Shown in pieces: positions 43,862 to 52,185 of a stretch of 61,943 nt of DNA. Numbering within the stretch: the stretch's first letter is position 1; the number at the start of each line of letters is the position of its first letter. Under the pieces are notes generated by a model. It saw only the letters and a program-made list of their open reading frames with translations, was not told the origin of the DNA and ran no database searches. The DNA is taken from positions 1 through 61,943 of the forward strand of contig JAURZO010000049.1 in NCBI GenBank assembly GCA_030653405.1, read 5' to 3'. The translations under genes were made by a program, and so were the position numbers. Origin of the DNA: Zwartia sp. GTDB taxonomy: Bacteria > Pseudomonadota > Gammaproteobacteria > Burkholderiales > Burkholderiaceae_B.

Positions 43862-43877
43862 GTAATATCTAATTTAT

Positions 43878-43943
43878 ACGAATCAGTACTTAACGAATCA
43901 GCACTAACCGATTAATTTATTGTCAGATCTGTTTGTCAGATCT
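43878..43943. repeat. Two short direct-repeat pairs in the aspS leader
   Basis: Two near-identical 15-base units (ACGAATCAGTACTTA, then ACGAATCAGCACTAA) lie side by side from 43878. Two copies of TGTCAGATCT (43921-43930 and 43934-43943) follow just before the ribosome-binding site of aspS. They may be regulatory or replication-slippage scars. Confidence 0.5.
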
Positions 43944-43955
43944 TTTGGAGTTTGC

Positions 43956-45752
43956 ATGCGTACCTGCTACACCGGTCAGGTTTGTCGTGACCACCTCGGT
44001 CAAACTGTCACCCTTTTTGGTTGGGTGCATCGTCGCCGCGACCATGGTGGCGTCATTTTTATTGATCTACGCGACCGCGCCGGTTTGGCACAGATCGTGT
44101 TTGATCCTGATAACGCCGAGGGCTTTGCTACGGCAGAGCGCCTGCGTAACGAGTTTTGCATCCGCATCACTGGATTAGTGCGTGAGCGCCCTACTGGCAC
44201 GACCAACACCGATCTCGCCTCAGGCGAAGTTGAGATCTTGTGCCGTGAAGTTGAAATTTTGAATCCTTCGGTGACACCTCCTTTTCAGCTTGATGATGAA
44301 AATCTCTCAGAGACGACACGTCTGACCCATCGTGTGCTGGATCTGCGTCGCGGCCAAATGCAACGCAACATGATGTTGCGTTATCGCGTGTCGATCGAGG
44401 TCCGCAAGTTTCTGGATCAGCTGGGCTTTATCGATATCGAAACCCCGATGCTGACCAAGAGCACACCCGAGGGCGCACGCGACTATCTTGTGCCGTCGCG
44501 CGTCAATGCGGGTGAGTTTTTCGCATTGCCACAGTCGCCTCAGCTTTTTAAACAGATGTTGATGGTGTCTGGTTTTGATCGTTACTACCAGATCACGAAG
44601 TGTTTCCGTGATGAAGACCTCCGTGCCGATCGTCAGCCTGAGTTCACACAGATCGATTGTGAAACATCCTTTCTAAATGAAACAGAGATTCGCGCGATTT
44701 TTGAAGAAATGATTCGTCATGTATTCAAAACCGTGCAGAACGTGGATCTCGCGGCAACCTTTCCGATCATGCCCTACAGCGAGGCAATGCGCCTCTATGG
44801 TTCGGATAAGCCAGACCTGCGCGTCAAGCTTGAGTTCACAGACCTCGCCGACGTCATGAAAGACGTTGATTTCAAAGTGTTTGCTCAAGCGGCGACGACT
44901 GAAGGCAGTCGCGTGGTTGCCCTGCGTATTCCTGGCGGTGGTGCAATCTCCCGCAGTGAGATTGATAATTACACCAAGTTTGTCGCGATCTACGGGGCTA
45001 AAGGCCTAGCTTGGATCAAGGTCAATGACATCTCAGCGGGTCGTGATGGCTTGCAGTCGCCGATCGTCAAAAATATCCATGACGCTGCCTTAGCAGAAAT
45101 GGTCAAGCGCACAGGCGCACAAAATGGCGACTTGATTTTCTTTGGCGCAGATCGCGCCAAAGTGGTCAACGATGCAATTGGTGCCTTGCGTGTCAAGATC
45201 GGCCATAGCGAGTTTGGTCGCACCAATGGTTTATTCGAAGACGCATGGAAGCCATTGTGGGTTGTCGACTTTCCGATGTTCGAATACGACGAGGAAGCCG
45301 ATCGCTACGTGGCGGCCCATCATCCGTTTACAAGCCCCAAAGAGGGCCATGAAGACTTGCTCACCACCGATCCGTCCAAGGCGATTGCAAAAGCCTATGA
45401 CATGGTGCTGAACGGTTGGGAAATCGGGGGTGGTTCCGTCCGTATCCACCGCGAAGAAGTTCAAAGCAAGGTGTTCCGTGCTCTCAAAATCGACGCCGAA
45501 GAAGCGCAACTGAAGTTCGGCTTTTTACTCGATGCGTTGCAGTACGGCGCACCACCTCATGGCGGCATCGCGTTCGGTCTGGATCGTATTGTGACAATGA
45601 TGACGGGTGCCGAGTCAATTCGTGATGTGATTGCTTTCCCCAAGACGCAGCGCGCGCAGTGTTTGCTCACGCAAGCCCCGTCGCCGGTGGACGAGAAGCA
45701 ATTACGCGAATTACATATTCGCTTGCGTCAACCAGAAGTTAAACAGCCTTAA
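43956..45752 (+). CDS. aspS: Aspartyl-tRNA synthetase
   Basis: The 598-residue bacterial-type class IIb synthetase has an OB-fold anticodon-binding domain (1-105; HRRRDHGGVIFIDLRDRAG), motif 1 around FLDQLGFIDIETPML, motif 2 FRDEDLRADRQPEFTQ, the bacterial GAD insertion (about 280-410) and motif 3 GGIAFGLDRIV. It charges tRNA-Asp and, in bacteria lacking AsnRS, often tRNA-Asn as well. ATG 43956 with TTGGAG upstream is preferred to the upstream start at 43920, which lies inside the repeat region. It follows the DUF502 gene in conserved order. The nudB gene often found next is absent. Confidence 0.97.
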   Translation: MRTCYTGQVCRDHLGQTVTLFGWVHRRRDHGGVIFIDLRDRAGLAQIVFDPDNAEGFATAERLRNEFCIRITGLVRERPTGTTNTDLASGEVEILCREVEILNPSVTPPFQLDDENLSETTRLTHRVLDLRRGQMQRNMMLRYRVSIEVRKFLDQLGFIDIETPMLTKSTPEGARDYLVPSRVNAGEFFALPQSPQLFKQMLMVSGFDRYYQITKCFRDEDLRADRQPEFTQIDCETSFLNETEIRAIFEEMIRHVFKTVQNVDLAATFPIMPYSEAMRLYGSDKPDLRVKLEFTDLADVMKDVDFKVFAQAATTEGSRVVALRIPGGGAISRSEIDNYTKFVAIYGAKGLAWIKVNDISAGRDGLQSPIVKNIHDAALAEMVKRTGAQNGDLIFFGADRAKVVNDAIGALRVKIGHSEFGRTNGLFEDAWKPLWVVDFPMFEYDEEADRYVAAHHPFTSPKEGHEDLLTTDPSKAIAKAYDMVLNGWEIGGGSVRIHREEVQSKVFRALKIDAEEAQLKFGFLLDALQYGAPPHGGIAFGLDRIVTMMTGAESIRDVIAFPKTQRAQCLLTQAPSPVDEKQLRELHIRLRQPEVKQP

Positions 45753-45760
45753 GCGGGTAT

Positions 45761-45782
45761 GCGACCCACCGGCGTGGGTCGC
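45761..45782 (+). terminator. Hairpin between aspS and the endonuclease gene
   Basis: A perfect 9-bp stem (GCGACCCAC with its complement) around the tetraloop CGGC lies 8 bases after the aspS stop and ends 8 bases before the next ATG. It lacks a T-run, so it may be a weak terminator, an RNA processing site or a structure limiting translation of the downstream gene. Confidence 0.5.
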
Positions 45783-45790
45783 TTCTCAAC

Positions 45791-46666
45791 ATGTCTCTGC
45801 TTCGTGTCGTCAGCTACAACATCCACAAAGGTCGCTCCTTAGCCGGACGCGACTCAATGGGGGAGCTGCGACTTGGCTTGCATGGCTTGCGTCCTGATGT
45901 GATGTTCTTGCAGGAAGTGCAGGGACGCAATGACAAGCATCTGAGATTGCACGCGCAGCATGAGTCTCTTGCGGCTGCGCTGCACATGGAGTGCGCGTAC
46001 GGGTGTAATGCCATACGCAGCAAGACGGATCATGGCAACGCATTGCTGTCTCGCCATCGTATTCTCAGTCACGAAAACCAGGACATCTCTGATCACCGTC
46101 TCGAGCAGCGCGGTCTTTTACACGGTGTGATTGCTGTGAATGGTCGTGAGGTGCACTGCTTTGTGGTGCATCTAGGTTTATTTGCCGGGGGGCGGAGACG
46201 TCAAATTGAAGTGATGGCCGAGCGCATTAATCGGATGGTGCCTGAGGGCGCTCCGATTTTGATAGCTGGCGATTTTAATGACTGGAAGGATACGCTTGCG
46301 CCTTTTTTTGTGGAGCAGTTGGGTGTCTACGAGGTTTTTGCCAATTCGCCACGTACGCACGGTATCGCGCCGAGACTGAAAGAGTCCATGCATCATTTGC
46401 GCGGCGTGTGGCGGGGCGAAAGTCTGGATGAAATACGCGCGGGTGTCGTGGGACGGCAGCTAGAGCGAAGAAATCAACTAATCATGCCGGGTCAGCAGAG
46501 CATGGTGCCGCCACCGAGGACATTCCCTTCGGCTTTTCCAATGCTGAGGTTGGATCGTATTTATCAGCGTGGCTTTGCCGTGCGCAGTGCGCGAGTGTTG
46601 CGCGGGAAGCCGTGGTCACAGCTGTCGGATCATTCGCCTATATTGGCGGAGTTAGAGTTGCCTTGA
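45791..46666 (+). CDS. Endonuclease/exonuclease/phosphatase family protein
   Basis: The 291-residue EEP-fold hydrolase is similar to YbhP, usually found next to clsB/ybhO. N10 in SYNIHKG, E42 in FLQEVQG, the DFNDW metal-binding motif near residue 160 and the C-terminal SDHSPILAELE are present. The family includes nucleases and phospholipid phosphoesterases; proximity to a phospholipase-D-type cardiolipin synthase gene in relatives suggests a lipid role, but this is inference. In the expected synteny aspS-nudB-EEP-clsB, nudB is missing here and clsB is inverted and 3 kb further on. Confidence 0.9.
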   Translation: MSLLRVVSYNIHKGRSLAGRDSMGELRLGLHGLRPDVMFLQEVQGRNDKHLRLHAQHESLAAALHMECAYGCNAIRSKTDHGNALLSRHRILSHENQDISDHRLEQRGLLHGVIAVNGREVHCFVVHLGLFAGGRRRQIEVMAERINRMVPEGAPILIAGDFNDWKDTLAPFFVEQLGVYEVFANSPRTHGIAPRLKESMHHLRGVWRGESLDEIRAGVVGRQLERRNQLIMPGQQSMVPPPRTFPSAFPMLRLDRIYQRGFAVRSARVLRGKPWSQLSDHSPILAELELP

Positions 46667-48070
46667 TTGGGCACTAAAAATATCCGAAACGAGATGTGGC
46701 TGAGTGCTGCGATCTTGTTTGCAAGACAAATTATCAGTGCGAGCCTTAGCTTAGTCACACTTGTCCTAGCCCTGTATTTTATTGGACCTGTTGAGTATGG
46801 GGTGTTTGTTAGCGCATCAAGTTTGATCAGTATTTTTTGTGCGATATGTAACTTAGGTATTGGCGCGTATCTATTGCGTAGTCCGTCCAAACCTAGTTCT
46901 TACACCTACGACCAGGCATTTACTATTTTGCTCATGACGGGCATGACCGCCATTGTTGTAGGTGTATTTTTGCTAGAGCAAATATCAGCTTGGGTTGGGG
47001 TTGTAGATTTAAAACAATTAGCCTTTGCTTTATTGTTCTCGATACCAGTCGTGATCGTTAGTCGTGTACCTCAGTGCAAAATAGAGCGTCAACTCGACTA
47101 TGCATTAGTAGCTAAGGTCGAGCTGTTGGCAATTATATTTAGATTCTTTTTGACGCTGTTTTGTTTTATCGGCGACCTTGGGGTGTGGAGTCTAGTCTAC
47201 GGTTGGTGGGGATTTCATATCTTGACCTTGTTAGGCTTTTTGTATCAGGGAAAGTACACCCCCCATCTGTGTTGGAAAATCAAACTACTCAAGCCAATGC
47301 TAGTTTTTGGCATGAAGACTTGGCTTGCACGCAGCATCTTTAATTTAAGGGATTTAGCTAATCCGTTGATTGTTGCAAAAATTTTAGGTACAGAAGCTGT
47401 CACCATAGTTTCAATTGCGACAAATTTGTGTGAGGTTGCTGCAATTGGACTCGGTGTATCCCAACGCATCAGCGGTGGCGTATTTGGAAAGTTTCAAAAG
47501 AACAAAGAAAAACTATCCACTGCAATCTCCGAGGGGACATTTCTACAAGTCTGGATCGTTGGGTTTTTTCAGTCGACCATTATATTGATTGGTCTATTGC
47601 TTTCAAAATATTTGGATTCAGTGTGGCAGAGCGCACTGTTGTTGCTGCCTTATGTAAGTATTTATTATCTTGTGCTTGCATTGATACAGTTAAATATTTC
47701 AGCACTTTATACGCACAATAAAGTGGGGTGGATTATTTTTATCAATATTGTTTATGTTTTTATATTGATGTTTTTAGCCTACCTTCTGAGTAAGCGATAC
47801 GGGATCAATGGATATGGCTTTGCCGTAGCGGCGAGTTCGTTTTTATTGTTAGTTTTTCTTTTTGCAAATGGACTGCGATCTCGCGCGGATTTATCGACTT
47901 ACTCGGTCATCACAGCAAGCTTTTTTGCTACTCTATTGTTTGTTTTAGAAAGCAGTCCATGGGCTATATTGCTCATTTCATTACTATTCATTATTAAACC
48001 CATCAGAGAAGAGTTTAAAAAAATAATGCACCGAATTAAATTCGGTTGGTTGAAAACGAATATGGAATAG
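46667..48070 (+). CDS. Oligosaccharide flippase family protein (Wzx-like)
   Basis: The 467-residue polytopic membrane protein has about 12-14 helices of the polysaccharide transporter/MOP type. The N-terminal RNEMWLSAAILFARQIISASLSL and YFIGPVEYGVFVSASSLISI are typical of Wzx/RfbX proteins that flip lipid-linked glycans across the inner membrane. The likely start is a TTG immediately after the TGA of the endonuclease gene; ATG 46694 is an alternative. Codons are strongly AT-rich compared with aspS and the endonuclease gene, suggesting horizontal transfer. The 3' end overlaps the convergent cupin gene by 35 bases. Confidence 0.88.
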   Translation: MGTKNIRNEMWLSAAILFARQIISASLSLVTLVLALYFIGPVEYGVFVSASSLISIFCAICNLGIGAYLLRSPSKPSSYTYDQAFTILLMTGMTAIVVGVFLLEQISAWVGVVDLKQLAFALLFSIPVVIVSRVPQCKIERQLDYALVAKVELLAIIFRFFLTLFCFIGDLGVWSLVYGWWGFHILTLLGFLYQGKYTPHLCWKIKLLKPMLVFGMKTWLARSIFNLRDLANPLIVAKILGTEAVTIVSIATNLCEVAAIGLGVSQRISGGVFGKFQKNKEKLSTAISEGTFLQVWIVGFFQSTIILIGLLLSKYLDSVWQSALLLLPYVSIYYLVLALIQLNISALYTHNKVGWIIFINIVYVFILMFLAYLLSKRYGINGYGFAVAASSFLLLVFLFANGLRSRADLSTYSVITASFFATLLFVLESSPWAILLISLLFIIKPIREEFKKIMHRIKFGWLKTNME

Positions 48071-48596
48071 TGGTGGAATCGCTCGCTAGTCGATAGTGAT
48101 CTGGATTTTCGTAACAGTAAGCGTGATCGACGGCATTGATTAAGATCGCAGGATTGTTCAGGTAGTTTTGGACACCATGCCATACCTTAGGCGGAATCAC
48201 GAGTAGGCTTGGTCTGTGTGACCCAAGTTTGATTTCGTTGATTTTTCCAAATGTCGGCGAGTCTGTGCGGCTATCATAGAGTACGACACGCATTTGGCCT
48301 GCAACAACAAATAGACGATCAGTTGTTTCTCCATGTGCGTGCCATGCGCTTAGACCGCCAGATTGAAATGTTGAAACAAAAATTTGATCCACACGATCAT
48401 TTTTAGGATGCCATTCTGTCCTAAATACCTCATTCAAGTGCCCATAGTCCGTTAAAACAGCGTTGATCTCGCGTACAGTCACCCCATGAATTAGGCTAGG
48501 TTGCGAGGGTTTCCAATCCTTGGTAATACTTTGCTGGTCTTTCGTAGCTGCTTGTAAAAGCCATTTGGATGTGACAGACATCTTGTGATGTTCCAT
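48036..48596 (-). CDS. RmlC-like cupin (dTDP-4-dehydrorhamnose 3,5-epimerase-related)
   Basis: The 186-residue protein has an RmlC-type double-stranded beta-helix: IHGVTVREINAVLTDYGHLNEVFR, then SAWHAHGETTDRLFVVAGQMRVVLYD and SLLVIPPKVWHGVQN. It keeps histidines in AWHAHG and WHGV, but in RmlC terms the first region is diverged, and no rmlA/B/D genes are present in the window. It could be a sugar 3,4-ketoisomerase or a sugar-binding cupin serving the cassette. Its start is 3 bases after the GT2 stop, so the two are one operon; ATG 48581 is an alternative start. Confidence 0.82.
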   Translation of the reverse strand: MEHHKMSVTSKWLLQAATKDQQSITKDWKPSQPSLIHGVTVREINAVLTDYGHLNEVFRTEWHPKNDRVDQIFVSTFQSGGLSAWHAHGETTDRLFVVAGQMRVVLYDSRTDSPTFGKINEIKLGSHRPSLLVIPPKVWHGVQNYLNNPAILINAVDHAYCYENPDHYRLASDSTTIPYSFSTNRI

Positions 48597-48599
48597 AAA

Positions 48600-49538
48600 C
48601 TAGTGATCGTTGGGGAGACGAGGATTCAATCCTCGTGTGCGGCGAAGTTTTCTTAAAAAAGAGCCTTTGCTGTGGTAACGGAGCCAATATTTAGGTGATG
48701 GTGGAAAAAATCTGCACATCACCATCAGCTTCCGGATAAGTGACTTAAATAAATTTGATGCGTTATTGAGTGGTGAGAAAGCCCGCTGATACTCTGATTG
48801 ACCACACAGTCCTGAGAGAACGTCACAAATACAGTTAGGGTCTTTTAAACGTTCGACCCAAAATTTGTGCTCATGATCAAGACGTTTGCGGTATGAGTTT
48901 TTTCTGTTTCCAGACTGTATGAGTACTGCACTTACAACTGGGTCAGCAAGGAGTTGAGCGCCAGATTGATGGGCGCGGTAAAGCCATTCTTGCGAGGGCA
49001 CCGCACGAATTTCATTTGCGCGTTTCCATGGACCAATTTTTTGTATCAAATTGCGCCGCATGACCCAAAGCGAGGCAGGTACGATCATCCATGCTTGATA
49101 AGGCTGACTGAAGTCGCACAGCGCACCACATATAGCGTGAGTGTGTCCTTTTAGCCCGATTGCGAGCCCCTGTCCAAAGACTAAATCTACATCAGTTTCT
49201 TGCAGGCGCTGCACGCTGCGTTCAAGATGGTTAGGTAGCCATAAATCATCATGATTCAGGAAGGCCAGGTATTCCCCCTTGGCCATTTCTGCGCCCTGAT
49301 TATTTGGACCGCTTTGCTCACCCCAATTCTGGTCGAGGTTAATAAACCGGATGCGCGGATCGCCGATGCGCTCAATTACGCTTGCAGTGTCGTCCGTGCA
49401 GGCATCACCAATGATAAGCAACTCCCAGTCTTGGAAGTTGCCAGATCTAAGTGATTGAATAGCATACCCAATAATGTTGCTTCGGTTGTAAGTCGCCATG
49501 ACAACTGAAACCGCGGGCGTGTGTCGGGGTGGGGGCAT
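48600..49538 (-). CDS. Glycosyltransferase family 2
   Basis: The 312-residue GT-A glycosyltransferase starts SVVMATYNRSNIIGYAIQSL, with the nucleotide-binding LLIIGDACTDDT segment and the metal-binding FLNHDDLWLPNH (DXD-type). The EWLYRAHQSGA region supplies a likely acceptor or base site. It adds a sugar from a nucleotide donor to a lipid-linked or protein acceptor at the cytoplasmic face. It forms an operon with the cupin gene and faces the flippase gene, making a three-gene glycan cassette. A 199-base gap upstream separates it from clsB; nothing else was seen there. Confidence 0.9.
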   Translation of the reverse strand: MPPPRHTPAVSVVMATYNRSNIIGYAIQSLRSGNFQDWELLIIGDACTDDTASVIERIGDPRIRFINLDQNWGEQSGPNNQGAEMAKGEYLAFLNHDDLWLPNHLERSVQRLQETDVDLVFGQGLAIGLKGHTHAICGALCDFSQPYQAWMIVPASLWVMRRNLIQKIGPWKRANEIRAVPSQEWLYRAHQSGAQLLADPVVSAVLIQSGNRKNSYRKRLDHEHKFWVERLKDPNCICDVLSGLCGQSEYQRAFSPLNNASNLFKSLIRKLMVMCRFFPPSPKYWLRYHSKGSFLRKLRRTRGLNPRLPNDH

Positions 49539-49737
49539 GCGATGAATGCTCGAATTGTAATAATCGTACTAGTACTAAATGATACTTCAATTGGTGCAAA
49601 TGAATTTGCAATTACATTTAGAAAGAGGGTCTCGACAGCACGTTATATTCTCGCGGTAACCCAATGTTCAAAACCTTATCGCAGTGTTAAAGGCGAAAGT
49701 TTTGAAAATGGCGGTATCCGCACATTAAATGAGTGAG

Positions 49738-51105
49738 CTAGTAATGATCACTCCTGCCAGATAGCGCCACACCAATTCGGAGAAGTAAGTAACACAGCCC
49801 ATCTGCGATACGTCCTAGAAAAGGCCGATTGCCATAGAGTGTGAGCTCAATAATCCTGCTTCCTCGTATCATCGCGTTTTCAAGTGACTGGCGAAGCTGC
49901 ATCGTAAAGCCGGCATCATCGATCAGCACATTCGCCTCTCGCGCAAGAAGTAGGCTAAAGGGGTCGAGATTAGACGAGCCCACAAAAGAGACCCCATCGA
50001 TGACTGCAACCTTTGCGTGGAGAAAGCTGGGTAAATATTCATAGATCTCGATGCCCTCGCGCAGGAACAAGTCATAGATCCAGCGTGTGGCGTGGTATTG
50101 CATTTGATACTCGATTTTGCCTTGTAAAAGAAGGCGAACCTTAACGCCACGATTCGCTGCATCGATCAACGCGCGACGCAGCTTTCCGCCCGGCAGAAAA
50201 TATGCGTTGGCGATGATAATTTCATTTTTTGCAGCAGAAATATGAAACAAATAGGATGTTTCAATTGTGCGTCGATAGCGCAAGTTGTCGCGCAAGATCA
50301 CTGCGGCGCGCATATTGGCGGGCTTATTGGAGGCGTTTAAAGAAGATGGGTTAGCTGCCGTATTAGTGCGCGTGTTTGAAGCAGCGCTAAATGAAGCGTT
50401 TGATGAAGTCCTGTTTCTTTTAAAGTATCGCAGTCTTGTACGTAGATGTTTGAGGTGACGCTGCCCCCAGCTTCGTACATTCTTTTGTGATCTATGGCTT
50501 GAGCTGTTGTCGGAAGAGGACACGCCATTTTTACCATTCCCGTACTTGCGCGTGCGTAGCCACAGCAGGTCCATCGCCTCCACCAGATCCAGTACGATCG
50601 GACCCGTCACACGCACTGCATAGTCATAGCGAGCATCCGTCGCGCGAACGTCGGGATCTGCTGTGGAGTAGTCATCCTCAAAATTGATACCACCAACAAA
50701 CCCTACCATCCCGTCGACCACCACAATCTTTCGATGGAGTCTGCGCAGACGCATGAAATCAAAAGACTTCAAGGTGAAGTGTTTTGGCTCGGGTCGATAA
50801 ATCCTGCATTGTGCGCCCGCTTCGCGAAGAGTGCGTGCGATGGTCTCATCCTCGGCTGCGCTGCCATAGCCGTCAATGACCAGCCTGACTTTGAGGCCGC
50901 GTTTGGCTGCTAGTATCAGATGATGGAGAATTTGCCTGCCTGCGATATCGAGTCGAAAAATGTACATTTCGACATGGATACTCGTTGTGGCGGCATCAAA
51001 GGCGGCACACAGCGCGGGGAAGAGTTGCACGCCGTTTTCTAAAAGAGAAACAGCATTATCAGTTTTCCAGCGTATATGAGGGTGCGCGAGCTGCATGACA
51101 GGCAA
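49738..51105 (-). CDS. clsB: Cardiolipin synthase B-type phospholipase D family protein
   Basis: The 455-residue protein has two HKD phosphodiesterase motifs: H124, K126, D131 (HRKIVVVDG) and H363, K365, D370 (HAKVAVIDG). These make cardiolipin or related lipids from phosphatidylglycerol at the inner membrane. The order MEMYIF-like start, GYGSA loop and FLHAKVAVIDG matches ClsB/YbhO rather than ClsA, as there are no N-terminal helices. Between the two halves (about 190-266) there is an unusual Ser/Asn/Arg-rich low-complexity insert. It lies apart from the endonuclease gene with which it is usually paired and is in opposite orientation. Confidence 0.9.
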   Translation of the reverse strand: MPVMQLAHPHIRWKTDNAVSLLENGVQLFPALCAAFDAATTSIHVEMYIFRLDIAGRQILHHLILAAKRGLKVRLVIDGYGSAAEDETIARTLREAGAQCRIYRPEPKHFTLKSFDFMRLRRLHRKIVVVDGMVGFVGGINFEDDYSTADPDVRATDARYDYAVRVTGPIVLDLVEAMDLLWLRTRKYGNGKNGVSSSDNSSSHRSQKNVRSWGQRHLKHLRTRLRYFKRNRTSSNASFSAASNTRTNTAANPSSLNASNKPANMRAAVILRDNLRYRRTIETSYLFHISAAKNEIIIANAYFLPGGKLRRALIDAANRGVKVRLLLQGKIEYQMQYHATRWIYDLFLREGIEIYEYLPSFLHAKVAVIDGVSFVGSSNLDPFSLLLAREANVLIDDAGFTMQLRQSLENAMIRGSRIIELTLYGNRPFLGRIADGLCYLLLRIGVALSGRSDHY

Positions 51106-51245
51106 AAGCTTTCCTTTTATTAATAATGCCTTTCAGTCTGAGCCAATATTCCCTCAGCTTCAACACCTACGCACAAGAACGTACGTAAACACCACAATAC
51201 AAGAATTGCAACGGAATGTTGCTAACCTATTGACACTTAGAGCAC

Positions 51246-52121
51246 TTATGCTTTCTTACGCCCGCCTACAAACCCGGTTGCCAAGGCCGTCCCCAGCAAT
51301 ATCACACCGCCACCCAACACAATCCGCAGAGTGATGCTTTCATCCAAAAACAGCCAGCCCCATAGCACGCCAAACACCGGGATTAAAAATGTCACGGTCA
51401 TGGCACGCGGTGGTCCCACACGGATTAACAGTCGGTAGTACAGCACATAAGCAATCGCAGTACAGAGCAAGCCAAGCCCCACCAAAGCCGCCCAGGCACT
51501 CCCTGAGATCGGCTCAGTGGGCCACGTGTAGAGTGTGAAGGGCAGTAAAACAACCCCTGCCGCGATCAACGAACCCGCGGCCGTCGCGATCGGATCCGCA
51601 TCCATCAGATATTTCTTGGTGTAGCTAGCCGCAATTCCATAAAAAATCGGTGCGGCGACTCCCGCAATTACGGCGTAGGTCGAGGCTGTGTCGTTAAAGG
51701 AGAGCTTGTCCCAGACCAACACCAGGATCCCGGCAAAGCCCACCATCAGTCCGAGCATGCGCAGCGGTGGGAGGGTGTCTTTGAGCCAGACCCAGGCGAT
51801 CGCAGCGCCCCAGAGCGGTGTTAGCGCGTTGATGATGGACATCGTGCCCGCTGGCAACGTCATCGTGGCGAAGTTAAAAAAGATAAACGGCAGTGCCGAG
51901 TTAAAAATACCTACGATGATGATTGATCGCCAATAGGTGCGGATCATGGCGATCTTATTGCGCCACAGCAGCAGCGGCACTAAGGCTACACCCGCAATCA
52001 GCGTGCGCATCCCCGAGAGTGCGATCGGCCCAAAGTCACCGACCGCGAGTCGGATAAACAGAAAAGAGCTTCCCCAGATTGCAGCGAGCAACAACAAAAC
52101 GTACACATCTATACGGCGCAT
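51246..52121 (-). CDS. EamA/DMT-family transporter
   Basis: The 291-residue protein has two EamA repeats of five helices each: N-terminal VLLLLAAIWGSSFLFIRLAVG with MRTLIAGVALVPLLL, and C-terminal AVIAGVAAPIFYGIAASYTKKY with FLIPVFGVLWGWLFLDE. Such transporters export metabolites or amino acids; the substrate is unknown. The C-terminus is short and basic (GGRKKA). It is divergent from the GT2 gene with a 64-base gap and 140 bases upstream of clsB on the same strand as part of no clear operon. Confidence 0.93.
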   Translation of the reverse strand: MRRIDVYVLLLLAAIWGSSFLFIRLAVGDFGPIALSGMRTLIAGVALVPLLLWRNKIAMIRTYWRSIIIVGIFNSALPFIFFNFATMTLPAGTMSIINALTPLWGAAIAWVWLKDTLPPLRMLGLMVGFAGILVLVWDKLSFNDTASTYAVIAGVAAPIFYGIAASYTKKYLMDADPIATAAGSLIAAGVVLLPFTLYTWPTEPISGSAWAALVGLGLLCTAIAYVLYYRLLIRVGPPRAMTVTFLIPVFGVLWGWLFLDESITLRIVLGGGVILLGTALATGFVGGRKKA

Positions 52122-52138
52122 GGGGTGTGTGAGGATCT

Positions 52139-52167
52139 TTGGGTTAAAACGAATAAGTCACTATAAA
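52139..52167 (+). promoter_or_regulatory. Possible promoter before the DPM1-like GT2
   Basis: TTGGGT (52139-52144) and TATAAA (52162-52167) are 17 bases apart. The -10 is good and the -35 is weak. It would start RNA about 10-15 bases before the ATG at 52186, leaving little room for a ribosome-binding site, which fits the absence of a Shine-Dalgarno sequence. Confidence 0.4.
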
Positions 52168-52185
52168 CTAGTAGTGATTCAGTGA

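Noticed and set aside
49521..49736. 71-codon plus-strand frame in the gap between the GT2 gene and clsB
   Set aside because: No ribosome-binding site or family pattern is visible, and its first bases overlap the GT2 start on the other strand; treated as non-coding.
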